Shown: piece after piece, positions 41,215 through 50,249 of the stretch
Layout: every line of letters starts with the position of its first letter
Numbering within the stretch: position 1 is the stretch's first letter
NCBI RefSeq assembly: GCF_026241855.1
Contig: NZ_JAPJDC010000001.1
Span: 372,001 to 436,000 of the forward strand
Length of the DNA: 64,000 nucleotides
From: Curtobacterium flaccumfaciens pv. betae
GTDB lineage: Bacteria > Actinomycetota > Actinomycetes > Actinomycetales > Microbacteriaceae
Direction: 5' to 3'
Made by a program: the position numbers and the translations under genes
Notes under the pieces: model-generated
The model's database searches: none
What the model was told of the DNA's origin: nothing
What the model saw: the letters and a program-made list of their open reading frames with translations, nothing else

Positions 41215-42273
41215 ATGAGCGAGGAAGCGACCACCGTGCCGCACATCGACCTCGCGCTCGTCGACGACTGCCTCGAGCGCTTCTTCGCCGTGTCGTCGGC
41301 GCGCGCCGAGCGCTACGGCCGACCGTCGGAAGAACTGTGGCGCGTGCTCCGCAAGGCAAGCATGGGCGGCAAGCGCTTCCGGCCCCGCATGGTCATGACC
41401 GCGTACGCCGGAATGGGCGGCACCGACGCGCACGCCGCCGCCAACGTCGCAGCGGCGTACGAACTCCTGCACACCGCACTCGTGGTGCACGACGACGTCA
41501 TCGACCGCGACTGGTCGCGCCGCGGGCAGCCGAACGTCGCCGGGTCGTTCCGCGACAACGGGACGACGGGTGGCCTACCGCTGCCGACCGCCGAGCACCG
41601 GGGGATGAGCGCCGCCGTGATCGCCGGTGACCTGGCGCTCGCCGGGGCACCCCGCTTCATCGAGGCCGCGGGCGTCGACGGCACCCGGCGCGAGCGACTG
41701 CTCGAACTGTTCGACGAGGCCGTGTTCGCGAGCGCTGCCGGTGAGATGACCGACGTCGACCTGGCACTCGGCGTGATGCCGACGGTGGACGAGGTCCTGG
41801 CGATGGAGCGGGCGAAGACGAGCGTGTACTCGTTCGAGGCTCCGCTGCAGTCCGGGGCCGTGCTGGCCGGCGCCGACGAGGAGATCGTCACCGCCCTCGG
41901 TGCCTTCGGTCGCGAGATCGGCATCGCGTACCAGATCGTCGACGACCTGCTCGGGGTCTTCGGCGACGAGACCATGACCGGCAAGACCGTGCTGGGCGAC
42001 CTGCGCGAGGGCAAGCGCACGATGCTCATCGCCTACGCGGCGACCACGGACTGCTGGCCGGACCTCGAGCCGTACCTCGGCGACCCGGACCTGACCGAGG
42101 CCCGTGCGGACGAGGTCCGTGCGACCCTGGTCTCCTGCGGTGCGCGCGGCGCCGCGGAAGAACGCGTCGCCGACCACACCGCACTCGCCCGGGCCGAGCT
42201 CGCCCGGCTGCCGTACGACCTCGCCGACCGCCTGGAGGCCCTCGTGACCGAACTCGTGGAGCGCGCCCGGTGA
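41215..42273 (+). CDS. crtE: Geranylgeranyl diphosphate synthase
   Basis: A 352-residue trans-isoprenyl diphosphate synthase. The first aspartate-rich motif is VVHDDVIDRD (DDVID at 93-97), the second is QIVDDLLGVFGDE (about 240-252). GGKRFRPRMV holds the conserved pyrophosphate-binding residues. It condenses IPP units into GGPP for phytoene. First gene of the carotenoid operon; leaderless start; stop overlaps crtB (GTGA). Confidence 0.92.
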   Translation: MSEEATTVPHIDLALVDDCLERFFAVSSARAERYGRPSEELWRVLRKASMGGKRFRPRMVMTAYAGMGGTDAHAAANVAAAYELLHTALVVHDDVIDRDWSRRGQPNVAGSFRDNGTTGGLPLPTAEHRGMSAAVIAGDLALAGAPRFIEAAGVDGTRRERLLELFDEAVFASAAGEMTDVDLALGVMPTVDEVLAMERAKTSVYSFEAPLQSGAVLAGADEEIVTALGAFGREIGIAYQIVDDLLGVFGDETMTGKTVLGDLREGKRTMLIAYAATTDCWPDLEPYLGDPDLTEARADEVRATLVSCGARGAAEERVADHTALARAELARLPYDLADRLEALVTELVERAR

Positions 42274-43208
42274 CCCACAGCACCACCACGGCGACCGGAT
42301 CCCGTCCGGCTCGCCTCCAGCTCTACGACGCCACGGCCGAGGCCGCGTCGGGTGTCGTCATCGACCGGTACTCCACGTCGTTCGGCCTGGCGAGCCGGAT
42401 GCTCGGCCGCGACACCCGCGAGCACATCCGGAACGTCTACGCGCTGGTCCGCGTCGCCGACGAGGTCGTCGACGGCCCCGCGACCGAGGCCGGGCTCGAC
42501 CGCGAGCTCGCCCGCACGGTGCTCGACGAGCTCGAGGCCGACACCGAACGGGCCATCGCGCTCGGCTTCTCGGTGAACCCGGTCGTCCACGCCTTCGCTC
42601 GGACCGCCCGCGCCACCGGCTTCGGCGCCGAGCTCACCGCCCCGTTCTTCGCCTCGATGCGCATGGACCTCGACCGCACCGAGCACGACGACGCCTCGTT
42701 CGACGCGTACGTGTACGGCTCCGCCGAGGTCGTCGGCCTGATGTGCCTCCGCGCGTTCGTGTACCGGGCCGGTCGTCCGACGTTCGACCAGGCCGAACTC
42801 GTCGCCGGGGCGCGTGCGCTCGGCGCCGCGTTCCAGAAGGTGAACTTCCTGCGTGACCTGCACGCCGACTTCGAGGTGCTCGGTCGCTCGTACTTCCCGG
42901 GCGTCGACATCCGGTCCTTCGACGAGGCCACGAAGGACCGCCTGGTCGCCGACGTGCAGGCCGACCTCGACCACGCCGCACGGACGATCCGGCTGCTGCC
43001 GGCCGACGCCCGCAACGCGGTCGCACTCGCACACGCGCTGTTCCAGGAACTCAACGACCGACTCGCGCGCACGCCGGCGAGCCGCCTCGTCACGACGCGC
43101 GTGCGCGTCCCCAACCCGGTGAAGGTGCGCCTCGCGGCGCAGGTCCTCGCCGGACGCGCACCGCTCCGGTCGCGCGTCACCACCCACCGGCCGGGAGGCT
43201 CCTCATGA
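42270..43208 (+). CDS. crtB: Phytoene synthase
   Basis: A 312-residue squalene/phytoene synthase that joins two GGPP molecules head to head. Motifs: YALVRVADEVVDG (aspartate-rich 1), YVYGSAEVVGLMCLRAF, and FLRDLHADFEVLGRSYFP (aspartate-rich 2). GTG 42270 overlaps the crtE stop. The end overlaps crtI by four bases. Confidence 0.93.
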   Translation: MTHSTTTATGSRPARLQLYDATAEAASGVVIDRYSTSFGLASRMLGRDTREHIRNVYALVRVADEVVDGPATEAGLDRELARTVLDELEADTERAIALGFSVNPVVHAFARTARATGFGAELTAPFFASMRMDLDRTEHDDASFDAYVYGSAEVVGLMCLRAFVYRAGRPTFDQAELVAGARALGAAFQKVNFLRDLHADFEVLGRSYFPGVDIRSFDEATKDRLVADVQADLDHAARTIRLLPADARNAVALAHALFQELNDRLARTPASRLVTTRVRVPNPVKVRLAAQVLAGRAPLRSRVTTHRPGGSS

Positions 43209-44845
43209 CCCCGCCCCGCGCCTCCCGACCGACGACGGTCGCCACCACCACCCGGCGCAAGGTGCCCGCACGCCGCGCCGTCGTCATCGGCGGCGGCATC
43301 AGCGGCCTGGCGGCCGCCGCGCTGCTCGCACGCGACGGCTTCTCGGTGACGGTGCTCGAGCAGCGCACGCAGCTCGGCGGCCGTGCCGGTTCGTGGGAGC
43401 AGGACGGGTTCCGGTTCGACACCGGGCCGTCGTGGTACCTCATGCCCGAGGTCTTCGACCACTTCTTCCAGCTGCTCGGGACGTCGGCCGAGGCCGAACT
43501 CGACCTGGTGAAGCTCGACCCCGGTTACCGCGTCTACAGCGAGGGCCACGACGAGCCGATCGACCTGCGGGCCGACGCCGAGGCCAACATCGCGCTGTTC
43601 GAGTCCATCGAGCCCGGTGCCGGCGAGCGGATGCGGAAGTACCTCGCGTCGGCCGAGGACACCTACACGATGGCAGTGCGCCGGTTCCTCTACACGAGCT
43701 TCCAGGACCTCACGAAGCTCGCCGCACCCGACGTCCTGCGTCGCCTGCCCAAGCTCGCGCGCCTGCTGCTCGAGCCGCTCTCCACGTTCGCCGAGACCGC
43801 GGTGCGCGACCGTCGCCTGTGGCAGATCCTCGGCTACCCGGCGGTGTTCCTCGGCACGAGCCCGTACGCGGCACCGAGCATGTACCACCTGATGAGCCAC
43901 CTCGACCTCGCCGACGGCGTGCTCTACCCGAAGGGCGGCATCACCGAGGTGATCTCCGCCGTCGAGCGGGTCGCCCGGGCCGAGGGCGCGAAGATCATCG
44001 CCGGTGCGAAGGTCGAACGGATCGTCGTCGAGGACGGCGTCGCCACCGGGGTCGTCCACCGCGACCGCGACGGCGTGCAGCACACGGCCCCCGCCGACCT
44101 CGTGGTCAGCGCTGCCGACATGCAGCACACCGAGATGCAGCTGCTCGACCGCGAGCACCGCACCCACGGCGCCGACCACTGGAAGAAGCGCGACCCGGGC
44201 CCGAGCGCGGTGCTCGTGTACCTCGGCATCGACGGTCCGACGCCGGGCCTGCTGCACCACACCCTGGTGTTCACCGCGGACTGGAAGGCGAACTTCGGCG
44301 CTATCTTCGGGGACGACCGGCACGTGCCGGACCCCGCCTCGATCTACGTCTGCGCCCCCTCCGAGACCGACCCGAGCGTCTCCCCACCCGGCACCAGCAA
44401 CCTGTTCATCCTGGTGCCCCTGCCCGCCGACCTGTCGATCGGCAAGGGCGGCATCGACGGTGCCGGTGACTACCAGGTCGAGCAGATCGCGGACCGTGCC
44501 ATCGACGTGCTGGCCGAGCGCGCCGGGGTGCCGGACCTGCGCGACCGCATCCGGGTCCGACGCACGATCGGACCGCGCGACTTCGCCGACGACCTGAACG
44601 CCTGGAACGGCTCGATGCTCGGCCCGGCGCACACCCTGAAGCAGAGTGCGTTCTTCCGCGAGAAGAACGCGTCGAAGAAGGTCGAGGGGCTGTACTACGT
44701 CGGCGCTTCGACGATCCCGGGCATCGGTCTGCCGATGTGCCTGATCAGCGCCGAGGTCCTGCTCAAGCGCATCCACGGCGACCGGAGCACCGAGCCGCTG
44801 CCGACGCCCCTCGGGGCTCAGCGGGACCGGACCGAGACCGCCTGA
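43205..44845 (+). CDS. crtI: Phytoene desaturase (lycopene-forming)
   Basis: A 546-residue FAD-dependent desaturase/isomerase. The dinucleotide fold is VVIGGGISGLAAAALLARDG (about 21-41) followed by LEQRTQLGGRAGSWEQDGFRFDTGPSW, and the C-terminal carotenoid signature is GLYYVGASTIPGIGLPMCL. It introduces four double bases to convert phytoene to lycopene, the substrate of the C50 branch encoded next. ATG overlap with crtB. Confidence 0.94.
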   Translation: MTPPRASRPTTVATTTRRKVPARRAVVIGGGISGLAAAALLARDGFSVTVLEQRTQLGGRAGSWEQDGFRFDTGPSWYLMPEVFDHFFQLLGTSAEAELDLVKLDPGYRVYSEGHDEPIDLRADAEANIALFESIEPGAGERMRKYLASAEDTYTMAVRRFLYTSFQDLTKLAAPDVLRRLPKLARLLLEPLSTFAETAVRDRRLWQILGYPAVFLGTSPYAAPSMYHLMSHLDLADGVLYPKGGITEVISAVERVARAEGAKIIAGAKVERIVVEDGVATGVVHRDRDGVQHTAPADLVVSAADMQHTEMQLLDREHRTHGADHWKKRDPGPSAVLVYLGIDGPTPGLLHHTLVFTADWKANFGAIFGDDRHVPDPASIYVCAPSETDPSVSPPGTSNLFILVPLPADLSIGKGGIDGAGDYQVEQIADRAIDVLAERAGVPDLRDRIRVRRTIGPRDFADDLNAWNGSMLGPAHTLKQSAFFREKNASKKVEGLYYVGASTIPGIGLPMCLISAEVLLKRIHGDRSTEPLPTPLGAQRDRTETA

Positions 44846-45177
44846 TGCCCGGGGTCTACCTCGCCGGCCTGGTGGTGTCCCTGGTCGGCATGACCGTGCT
44901 GGACGCCCGCTTCCGGTTGTTCTTCTGGCGGGCACCGTGGCGGGCGGCTGCCGTGATGCTCGTCGGTGTCGCGTTCTTCATGGTGTGGGACGTCGCCGGT
45001 GTCGCTGCCGGCATCTTCTTCATCGGGCCGCAGAACCTGCTCACCGGGGTGCTCCTGGCGCCCGAGGTCCCGCTCGAGGAGCTCTTCTTCCTGCTGCTGC
45101 TCTGCTACTCGACGATGGACCTGGTCGGCTTCGTCCGGCCCCTGGTGCAGCGCGCGACCGATCGGCGGCGTGCGTGA
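44845..45177 (+). CDS. crtYe: C50 carotenoid cyclase subunit CrtYe (LbtA-like)
   Basis: A 110-residue membrane protein with three helices, of the heterodimeric lycopene-cyclase type: YLAGLVVSLVGMTVLDARF, GIFFIGPQNLLTGVLL and VPLEELFFLLLLC, with the PLEE glutamates conserved. With the next protein it cyclises the C50 chain ends to epsilon-, beta- or gamma-rings. ATG 44845 shares a base with the crtI stop. Confidence 0.88.
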   Translation: MPGVYLAGLVVSLVGMTVLDARFRLFFWRAPWRAAAVMLVGVAFFMVWDVAGVAAGIFFIGPQNLLTGVLLAPEVPLEELFFLLLLCYSTMDLVGFVRPLVQRATDRRRA

Positions 45178-45590
45178 ACGGCACCGGGGCCTACGCGCTC
45201 CTGGCCCTGCCGTTCTTCGGAGTCACGGCCGTCGTGGCCGTGACCGCCGGCGTCGTCGCCGCCCGCCGGGCCCGTGCGGCGGGTCGACGGCCGGCCCTTG
45301 GGCGCCGGGTCGCGGTGCGCACGTCCGTCATCGCCGGCATCGCGCTGCTCGTGATGACGATGGTGTTCGACAACGTCATCGTCACGCTGCGGATCGTCGC
45401 CTACGACCCCTCGCTCATCAGCGGTGCGAAGATCGGTGCGATCCCGGTCGAGGACCTCGCCTACGCGATGTCCGCCATCGTGCTGCTGCCCAGCCTGTGG
45501 GTCCTGTTCGACCGGACGAGCGCACGCGACCGGACCGGCGCGCGCCCCGCGCCCGACCCGACCCCAGCACCAGCAGAGGACATGAAGTGA
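45174..45590 (+). CDS. crtYf: C50 carotenoid cyclase subunit CrtYf (LbtB-like)
   Basis: A 138-residue membrane protein, second half of the heterodimeric cyclase. MTMVFDNVIVTLRIVAYD and GAKIGAIPVEDLAYAM carry the conserved residues; the C-terminal 25 residues are Pro/Arg-rich and variable. GTG 45174 overlaps the crtYe stop. Ring type (epsilon as in decaprenoxanthin, gamma as in sarcinaxanthin) cannot be told from the sequence by eye. Confidence 0.87.
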   Translation: MNGTGAYALLALPFFGVTAVVAVTAGVVAARRARAAGRRPALGRRVAVRTSVIAGIALLVMTMVFDNVIVTLRIVAYDPSLISGAKIGAIPVEDLAYAMSAIVLLPSLWVLFDRTSARDRTGARPAPDPTPAPAEDMK

Positions 45591-46513
45591 ACGCCAGCAC
45601 CGCCTCCAGGCCGTCGACCCTGCGTGCCCTGTTCGTGTCGTCGCGCCCGATCAGCTGGGTGAACACCGCCTACCCGTTCGGCGCCGCGTACCTGCTCGGC
45701 AGCGGGGTCGGCGTCGATGGTGGCGGCGGGTTCTCGCTCGTCGCGTTCCTGGTCGGCGTCGTGTACTTCCTGGTGCCCTACAACCTGGCGATGTACGGCA
45801 TCAACGACGTCTTCGACTACGAGTCCGACCTCCGCAACCCGCGCAAGGGCGGTGTCGAGGGCGCCCTGCTCGACAAGAGCGTCCACCGCACCACGCTGTG
45901 GGCCGTCGTCGTCACGAACGTCCCCTTCCTCGTCGCGCTCGTGGTGCTCGGTGCGGTCAGCGGCAACGGGCCGTGGTCGTGGCTCGTCCTGGCGATCAGC
46001 GTGTTCGCGGTGATCGCGTACTCGGCCCCGGGCCTGCGGTTCAAGGAGAAGCCGTTCCTCGACTCGCTCACGTCGAGCACCCACTTCGTCTCACCGGCGA
46101 TCTACGGCCTCGCCCTGGCCGGCCCGCACTGGACCGGGGAACTCGTCGCCGTCTGCATCGCGTTCTTCCTGTGGGGCGTGGCCTCGCACGCGTTCGGTGC
46201 CGTGCAGGACGTCCTGGCCGACCGCGCCGGCGGCATCGGCTCCGTCGCGACCGTGATCGGTGCACGGGCCACCGTCCGCCTGGCCTTCGCCGCCTACCTG
46301 GTCGCCGGGGTCGCGCTGCTGTTCTCGGCGTTCCCGGGCCCGATCGCCGCGGTCGTCGTCGTGCCGTACGCGCTCAACGTGCTGCCGTGGTGGAACATCA
46401 CGGACCAGGGTGCCGAGGCCGCGAACGCCGGGTGGAAGCGGTTCCTCTGGATCAACTACCTGGCGGGCTTCATCGTGACGATGGCGCTCATCGCGTACGC
46501 GTTCACGCACTGA
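45587..46513 (+). CDS. crtEb: Lycopene elongase, UbiA-type prenyltransferase
   Basis: A 308-residue membrane prenyltransferase with about eight helices and two aspartate motifs, NDVFDYESD (73-81) and QDVLADRAGG (about 205-214). It adds two C5 units to lycopene to give the C50 backbone (flavuxanthin or similar). Its place after crtYe-crtYf matches the decaprenoxanthin and C.p.450 clusters of Corynebacterium and Dietzia. GTG 45587 overlaps the crtYf stop. Last gene of the operon. Confidence 0.9.
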   Translation: MNASTASRPSTLRALFVSSRPISWVNTAYPFGAAYLLGSGVGVDGGGGFSLVAFLVGVVYFLVPYNLAMYGINDVFDYESDLRNPRKGGVEGALLDKSVHRTTLWAVVVTNVPFLVALVVLGAVSGNGPWSWLVLAISVFAVIAYSAPGLRFKEKPFLDSLTSSTHFVSPAIYGLALAGPHWTGELVAVCIAFFLWGVASHAFGAVQDVLADRAGGIGSVATVIGARATVRLAFAAYLVAGVALLFSAFPGPIAAVVVVPYALNVLPWWNITDQGAEAANAGWKRFLWINYLAGFIVTMALIAYAFTH

Positions 46514-46586
46514 CAGACTGGACGCACGCACCGCGGCGTCCGTGGTGCGTCACCAGCCACGACGGCAGCCACGAAGGAGTGCACGC

Positions 46587-47630
46587 ATGAGCGTCCGGAT
46601 CATCCACGTCGGTCTCGGAGGGTGGGGCGGCAACTGGGCCCGCACCGCCATCCCAGAGGTGTCGGAAGTGCAGGTGGTCGGGATCGTCGACCCGTCGGCG
46701 CCGACGCTCGAGGCCGTGCGAACCGACCTCGGGCTCCCGGCCTCGGCGGCGTTCGGGTCCCTGACCGAGGCGCTCGCCGCGGTCGAGGCGGACGCCGTCG
46801 TCATCACCGCCCCCGCCGTGACGCACGTGCCCCTCGCGCTCGAGGCCCTCGACGCCGGCAAGCACGTCCTGGTCGAGAAGCCGTTCGCCAACACCACCGA
46901 CGAGGCCGTCACCGCGGTCCGTCGCGCCGAGGAGCTCGGCCTGGTGCTGCAGGTCAGCCAGAACTACCGCTGGTACCCGGCACCGCGGGTGGTGCAGGAG
47001 ATGCTCGAGGCGGACGTGGTCGGCGAGGTCTCCGCGATCAACGTCGACTTCCGGCAGTGGGACAACGACCAGCCCGCCGAGACGTACCCGCACTACCGGT
47101 TCCCGCACGCGATGATCAACGACATGGCGATCCACCACTTCGACCTGCTCCGGATGATCACCGGGCAAGAGGCGGTCCGCGTCTTCGCCAAGGCGAGCTA
47201 CCCCTCCTACAGCAAGTACCAGGACGAAGCGGTCGCCTCGATGATCATCGAGCTCGACGGCGGCACGGTCGTCAACTACCGCGGCAGCTGGCTGAGCCGT
47301 GGCCCGCGCACCGCCTGGGCCGGCGAGTGGAGCATCGAGGGCGAGGACGGCGAACTCTGGTTCACGAGCCGCGACGGTGAGCCGAACGCGGTCGATGGCG
47401 ACCGGGTCACCGTCCGCCGTACGCAGGACGACGTCGCCGAGCCGGTCGAGCTCCCCGTGCTCGCGCACACCGACCGCCAGGGTGGGCTGCAGGCGTTCGC
47501 CCGATCGGTGCAGGGCGGCCCCGCCCCCGAGACGAGCGGGCGCGACAACCTGCGGAGCCTTGCACTGATGGAGGCCGCCGGCCGCTCCGCGGCGTCCGGT
47601 CTGCCCGAGGACGTCGTCGTCCCGTCCTGA
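46587..47630 (+). CDS. Gfo/Idh/MocA-family oxidoreductase
   Basis: A 347-residue NAD(P)-dependent dehydrogenase. The cofactor loop is HVGLGGWGGNWART (7-20), the catalytic lysine is in HVLVEKPFAN, and the C-terminal beta-sheet domain has MINDMAIHHFDLLRMITG with the conserved histidines. Substrate would be a sugar, inositol or sugar acid; no pathway genes adjoin. ATG 46587 follows AAGGAG; an in-frame ATG 45 bases earlier lacks a ribosome site. Confidence 0.85.
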   Translation: MSVRIIHVGLGGWGGNWARTAIPEVSEVQVVGIVDPSAPTLEAVRTDLGLPASAAFGSLTEALAAVEADAVVITAPAVTHVPLALEALDAGKHVLVEKPFANTTDEAVTAVRRAEELGLVLQVSQNYRWYPAPRVVQEMLEADVVGEVSAINVDFRQWDNDQPAETYPHYRFPHAMINDMAIHHFDLLRMITGQEAVRVFAKASYPSYSKYQDEAVASMIIELDGGTVVNYRGSWLSRGPRTAWAGEWSIEGEDGELWFTSRDGEPNAVDGDRVTVRRTQDDVAEPVELPVLAHTDRQGGLQAFARSVQGGPAPETSGRDNLRSLALMEAAGRSAASGLPEDVVVPS

Positions 47631-47643
47631 CCGCGACCACCCA

Positions 47644-47687
47644 CGGCCTGGAGGCGCGGGGCGGGACCGCACCGCGCCTCCAGGCCG
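47644..47687. repeat. 16-bp hairpin made of GCCTGGAGGC/GCCTCCAGGC
   Basis: CGGCCTGGAGGCGCGG (47644-47659) and its exact complement (47672-47687) enclose a 12-base loop, 14 bases after the oxidoreductase stop: a likely terminator built from the dispersed CCTCCAGGC repeat. Following it, GGCGACGTTTCGCGC occurs twice (47711, 47738). No gene in 47631-47823. Confidence 0.75.
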
Positions 47688-47823
47688 GCTCTGGTCGCGT
47701 CCACCGCGTCGGCGACGTTTCGCGCACGCCCCTACGGCGACGTTTCGCGCCCGCCGACAGTCCACGCGTCGGAGCGCCCGTGAGGTGTCGCTGAGCGCGT
47801 GGACTCGCGAGCTGGTCGCCGCG

Positions 47824-48564
47824 TCAGGCGGCTCCGGCCACTCGCCGCGCCTGCGCGACGGCCCGCCGTACACCGAGCGACCAGCCCGGCCCGTGGCCGG
47901 GCAGCACGTGCTTCGCCTCGGTGTCCGCGAGCCGGTCGAGCGACGCGACCGCCGTGTCGACGTCGGAGGTCGCGGCGGGGGCCACGATCCGGGGTCCGAT
48001 CCCGCCCGTGTACGGGTCGAAGGTGACGAGCGCGTCCCCGGCGATCACGGCGTCGCGGTCGGCGAAGTGCAGCGCCACGTGGCCGTCGGTGTGCCCCGGG
48101 GTCTCGATGATCCACGGGTTGCCCGGCACGTCGGCGCGGCTTTCCAGCGGTTCGGTGTCCGCGATGCCGTCGACCGTGACCGCACCGGCCAGCAGCATCC
48201 GGCCCAGGGGGCGCAGACCGCCCGGGTGGAGCGCGACGAACCCGAACCGGTTCGTCTGCGGCCGGTACGAGTACGGGTGCGCGGCGAGGTGCCGATCGCC
48301 CGGGTGGACGAACACGGGTGTGCCCCAGTCGCGGTGCATCCGTGCGGCGGTGCCGACGTGGTCGAAGTGCCCGTGCGTGAGCAGGAGCCCCTCGACCTGG
48401 TCGGGCGTGTAGCCCAGGTCGTGCACGGCGAGCTGCAGGTGCGGCCATGCGGCGGGCAACCCCGCGTCGACGACGAGCAACCGATCGCCGGTCTCGACGA
48501 GGTACGTGTTGGTGTGTGCGATCTCGAGGCGGTGGATCCCCTCGGCGGCGTCCCGGAAGAGCAT
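47824..48564 (-). CDS. Metallo-beta-lactamase-fold hydrolase
   Basis: A 246-residue hydrolase. The zinc motif THGHFDH (63-69) and later histidines in TPGHTDGHVALHF and AGDALV define the MBL fold; the glyoxalase-II-like end is KHVLPGHGP. Function may be thioester or lactone hydrolysis; unspecified. ATG 48564 has TACCGT seven bases upstream, so the transcript may be leaderless. Divergent from the DUF3618-like gene. Confidence 0.85.
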   Translation of the reverse strand: MLFRDAAEGIHRLEIAHTNTYLVETGDRLLVVDAGLPAAWPHLQLAVHDLGYTPDQVEGLLLTHGHFDHVGTAARMHRDWGTPVFVHPGDRHLAAHPYSYRPQTNRFGFVALHPGGLRPLGRMLLAGAVTVDGIADTEPLESRADVPGNPWIIETPGHTDGHVALHFADRDAVIAGDALVTFDPYTGGIGPRIVAPAATSDVDTAVASLDRLADTEAKHVLPGHGPGWSLGVRRAVAQARRVAGAA

Positions 48565-48627
48565 GTGCGGCACGGTAGACGCGGCCTGCTGGGCACGATC
48601 CCGGGTGGGACGTGTACGAAATGGGGA

Positions 48628-49143
48628 ATGGCCAAGGACAGTCTGCCCGAGCTCGAACTCGCCAACGTGCGCACCCGTGAGGGCATCACGGACACCGTGA
48701 CGGAGCTGAAGCGACGTGCGGACCTGCCCGCCCGGACGCGGCTCGCCGTCGCGAAGACGAAGCAGCGGTGGCACCGCGACCCCACACCCCTGGTGGCGAT
48801 GGGCATCACCGGACTGACCGGTGTCGCGGCGATCGTCCTCGGCATCGCGTTGCGGAACCGCCCCGCCGGGCACCTGGCCCAGCCGCCGGCGAACTCGGCG
48901 TTCACCGCGCTGCTGCCGTTCGGTGCGCGTGGCGACGCCCCCTCGGCGAAGGAGCAGGCGCAGGCAGGCCGCAAGGGACGGAAGGCGCGGGCCAAGGCGG
49001 CCGAGGAAGCCCTCGAGCAGGACCCGGCGCACCGCGCCCGCGTGAAGCAGCAGGTCGGCATCGCGGCGGTGCAGCGACGGGCGAACAAGAACCGCAAGCA
49101 GGCGGTCAAGCGGTCGAAGCAGGCCGTGAAGGCGAGAGGGTAG
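48628..49143 (+). CDS. DUF3618-like membrane-associated protein
   Basis: A 171-residue protein: N-terminal helix LANVRTREGITDTVTELKRR of the DUF3618 type, one membrane helix (about 65-85, GITGLTGVAAIVLGIAL), then a very basic C-terminal half (repeated Lys/Arg/Ala, e.g. NRKQAVKRSKQAVKARG). It is probably anchored to the membrane with the basic tail in the cytosol, where it could touch nucleic acid or other polyanions. It is coupled to the YihY gene five bases on. Function unknown. Confidence 0.65.
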   Translation: MAKDSLPELELANVRTREGITDTVTELKRRADLPARTRLAVAKTKQRWHRDPTPLVAMGITGLTGVAAIVLGIALRNRPAGHLAQPPANSAFTALLPFGARGDAPSAKEQAQAGRKGRKARAKAAEEALEQDPAHRARVKQQVGIAAVQRRANKNRKQAVKRSKQAVKARG

Positions 49144-49147
49144 TCAC

Positions 49148-50179
49148 ATGGCGCACGAAGAGCACAAGCCGGACCCGGACGACGCCCGGAAACCCGACAA
49201 CCCCACCGACCTCAAGAAGCCGACGCTCGTCTACACGCTGAAGAAGACGCTGCGCGAGTTCACGAGCGACCAGTGCACCGACCTGGCGGCGAGCCTGACG
49301 TACTACTCGGTGCTCGCGCTGTTCCCCGGGCTGCTGGCGGTCGTGTCGCTGCTCGGCCTGGTCGGGCAGGCCGACAACACGATCAAGACCATGCTGCAGA
49401 TCATCGGCAACATCGGGTCGGACCAGGTCGTGGACCTGATCAAGGAGCCGCTCGAGGGACTCGTCCGCTCGCCCGCCGCCCCGATCACGTTCATCGTCGG
49501 TGTCGTCGGTGCCCTCTGGTCGGCCTCCGGCTACGTGGGCGCGTTCGGCCGTGCGATGAACCGGATCTACAACGTCCGCGAGGGCCGCCCGATCTGGAAG
49601 CTCCGCCCGACCATGCTCGGCGTGACCGTCACCACGGTCGTCCTGCTCGTGATCGGTCTGCTGGTCCTGGTGAGCGCTCCGCTCGCCCGCAGCTTCGGCG
49701 ACGTCATCGGCCTCGGCGACGTGGCCGTCACCGTCCTGTCGATCGTGCAGTGGCCGATCCTGCTCGTCATCGCGATCATCGTCGTCGCGGTGCTCTACTA
49801 CTGGTCGCCGAACGTCAAGCAGCCGAAGTTCACCTGGGTCAGCGGGGGCTCGATCCTGGCGCTCCTCATCTGGATCATCGCCAGTGTCGGCTTCGGGTTC
49901 TACGTCGGGAACTTCTCGAACTACAACGCCACGTACGGCTCCCTGGGTGGGGTCATCGTGTTCCTGCTGTGGATCTGGATCACGAACAACGCCCTGTTCT
50001 TCGGTGCCGAGTTCGACGCCGAGATCGAGCGGGGTCGCGAGCTGCAGGCCGGCATCCGAGCAGAGGAGGACATCCAGCTCCCCGAGCGCGACACCCGCCA
50101 GATCGAGAAGCAGGACGAGAAGCGGGCGCAGGACGTGCTCGAGGGCATCCGCATCCGCCAGGGCGTCGACAACGACTGA
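49148..50179 (+). CDS. YihY/BrkB-family inner membrane protein
   Basis: A 343-residue protein with about six membrane helices. Family marks: CTDLAASLTYYSVLALFPGLL near the start, GVVGALWSASGYVGAFGRAMNRIYNV, and GGVIVFLLWIWITNNALFFGAEFDAE near the end. The charged C-terminal 60 residues are cytosolic. YihY was once called RNase BN in error; the true function is unknown, with transport proposed. Confidence 0.88.
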   Translation: MAHEEHKPDPDDARKPDNPTDLKKPTLVYTLKKTLREFTSDQCTDLAASLTYYSVLALFPGLLAVVSLLGLVGQADNTIKTMLQIIGNIGSDQVVDLIKEPLEGLVRSPAAPITFIVGVVGALWSASGYVGAFGRAMNRIYNVREGRPIWKLRPTMLGVTVTTVVLLVIGLLVLVSAPLARSFGDVIGLGDVAVTVLSIVQWPILLVIAIIVVAVLYYWSPNVKQPKFTWVSGGSILALLIWIIASVGFGFYVGNFSNYNATYGSLGGVIVFLLWIWITNNALFFGAEFDAEIERGRELQAGIRAEEDIQLPERDTRQIEKQDEKRAQDVLEGIRIRQGVDND

Positions 50180-50249
50180 GTGTCGTTCGTCTGACCGGCA
50201 CCGGGTGCGCTGACGGGCGCTCTCCGGGTCGGGACGCTACGGTGCGAGC

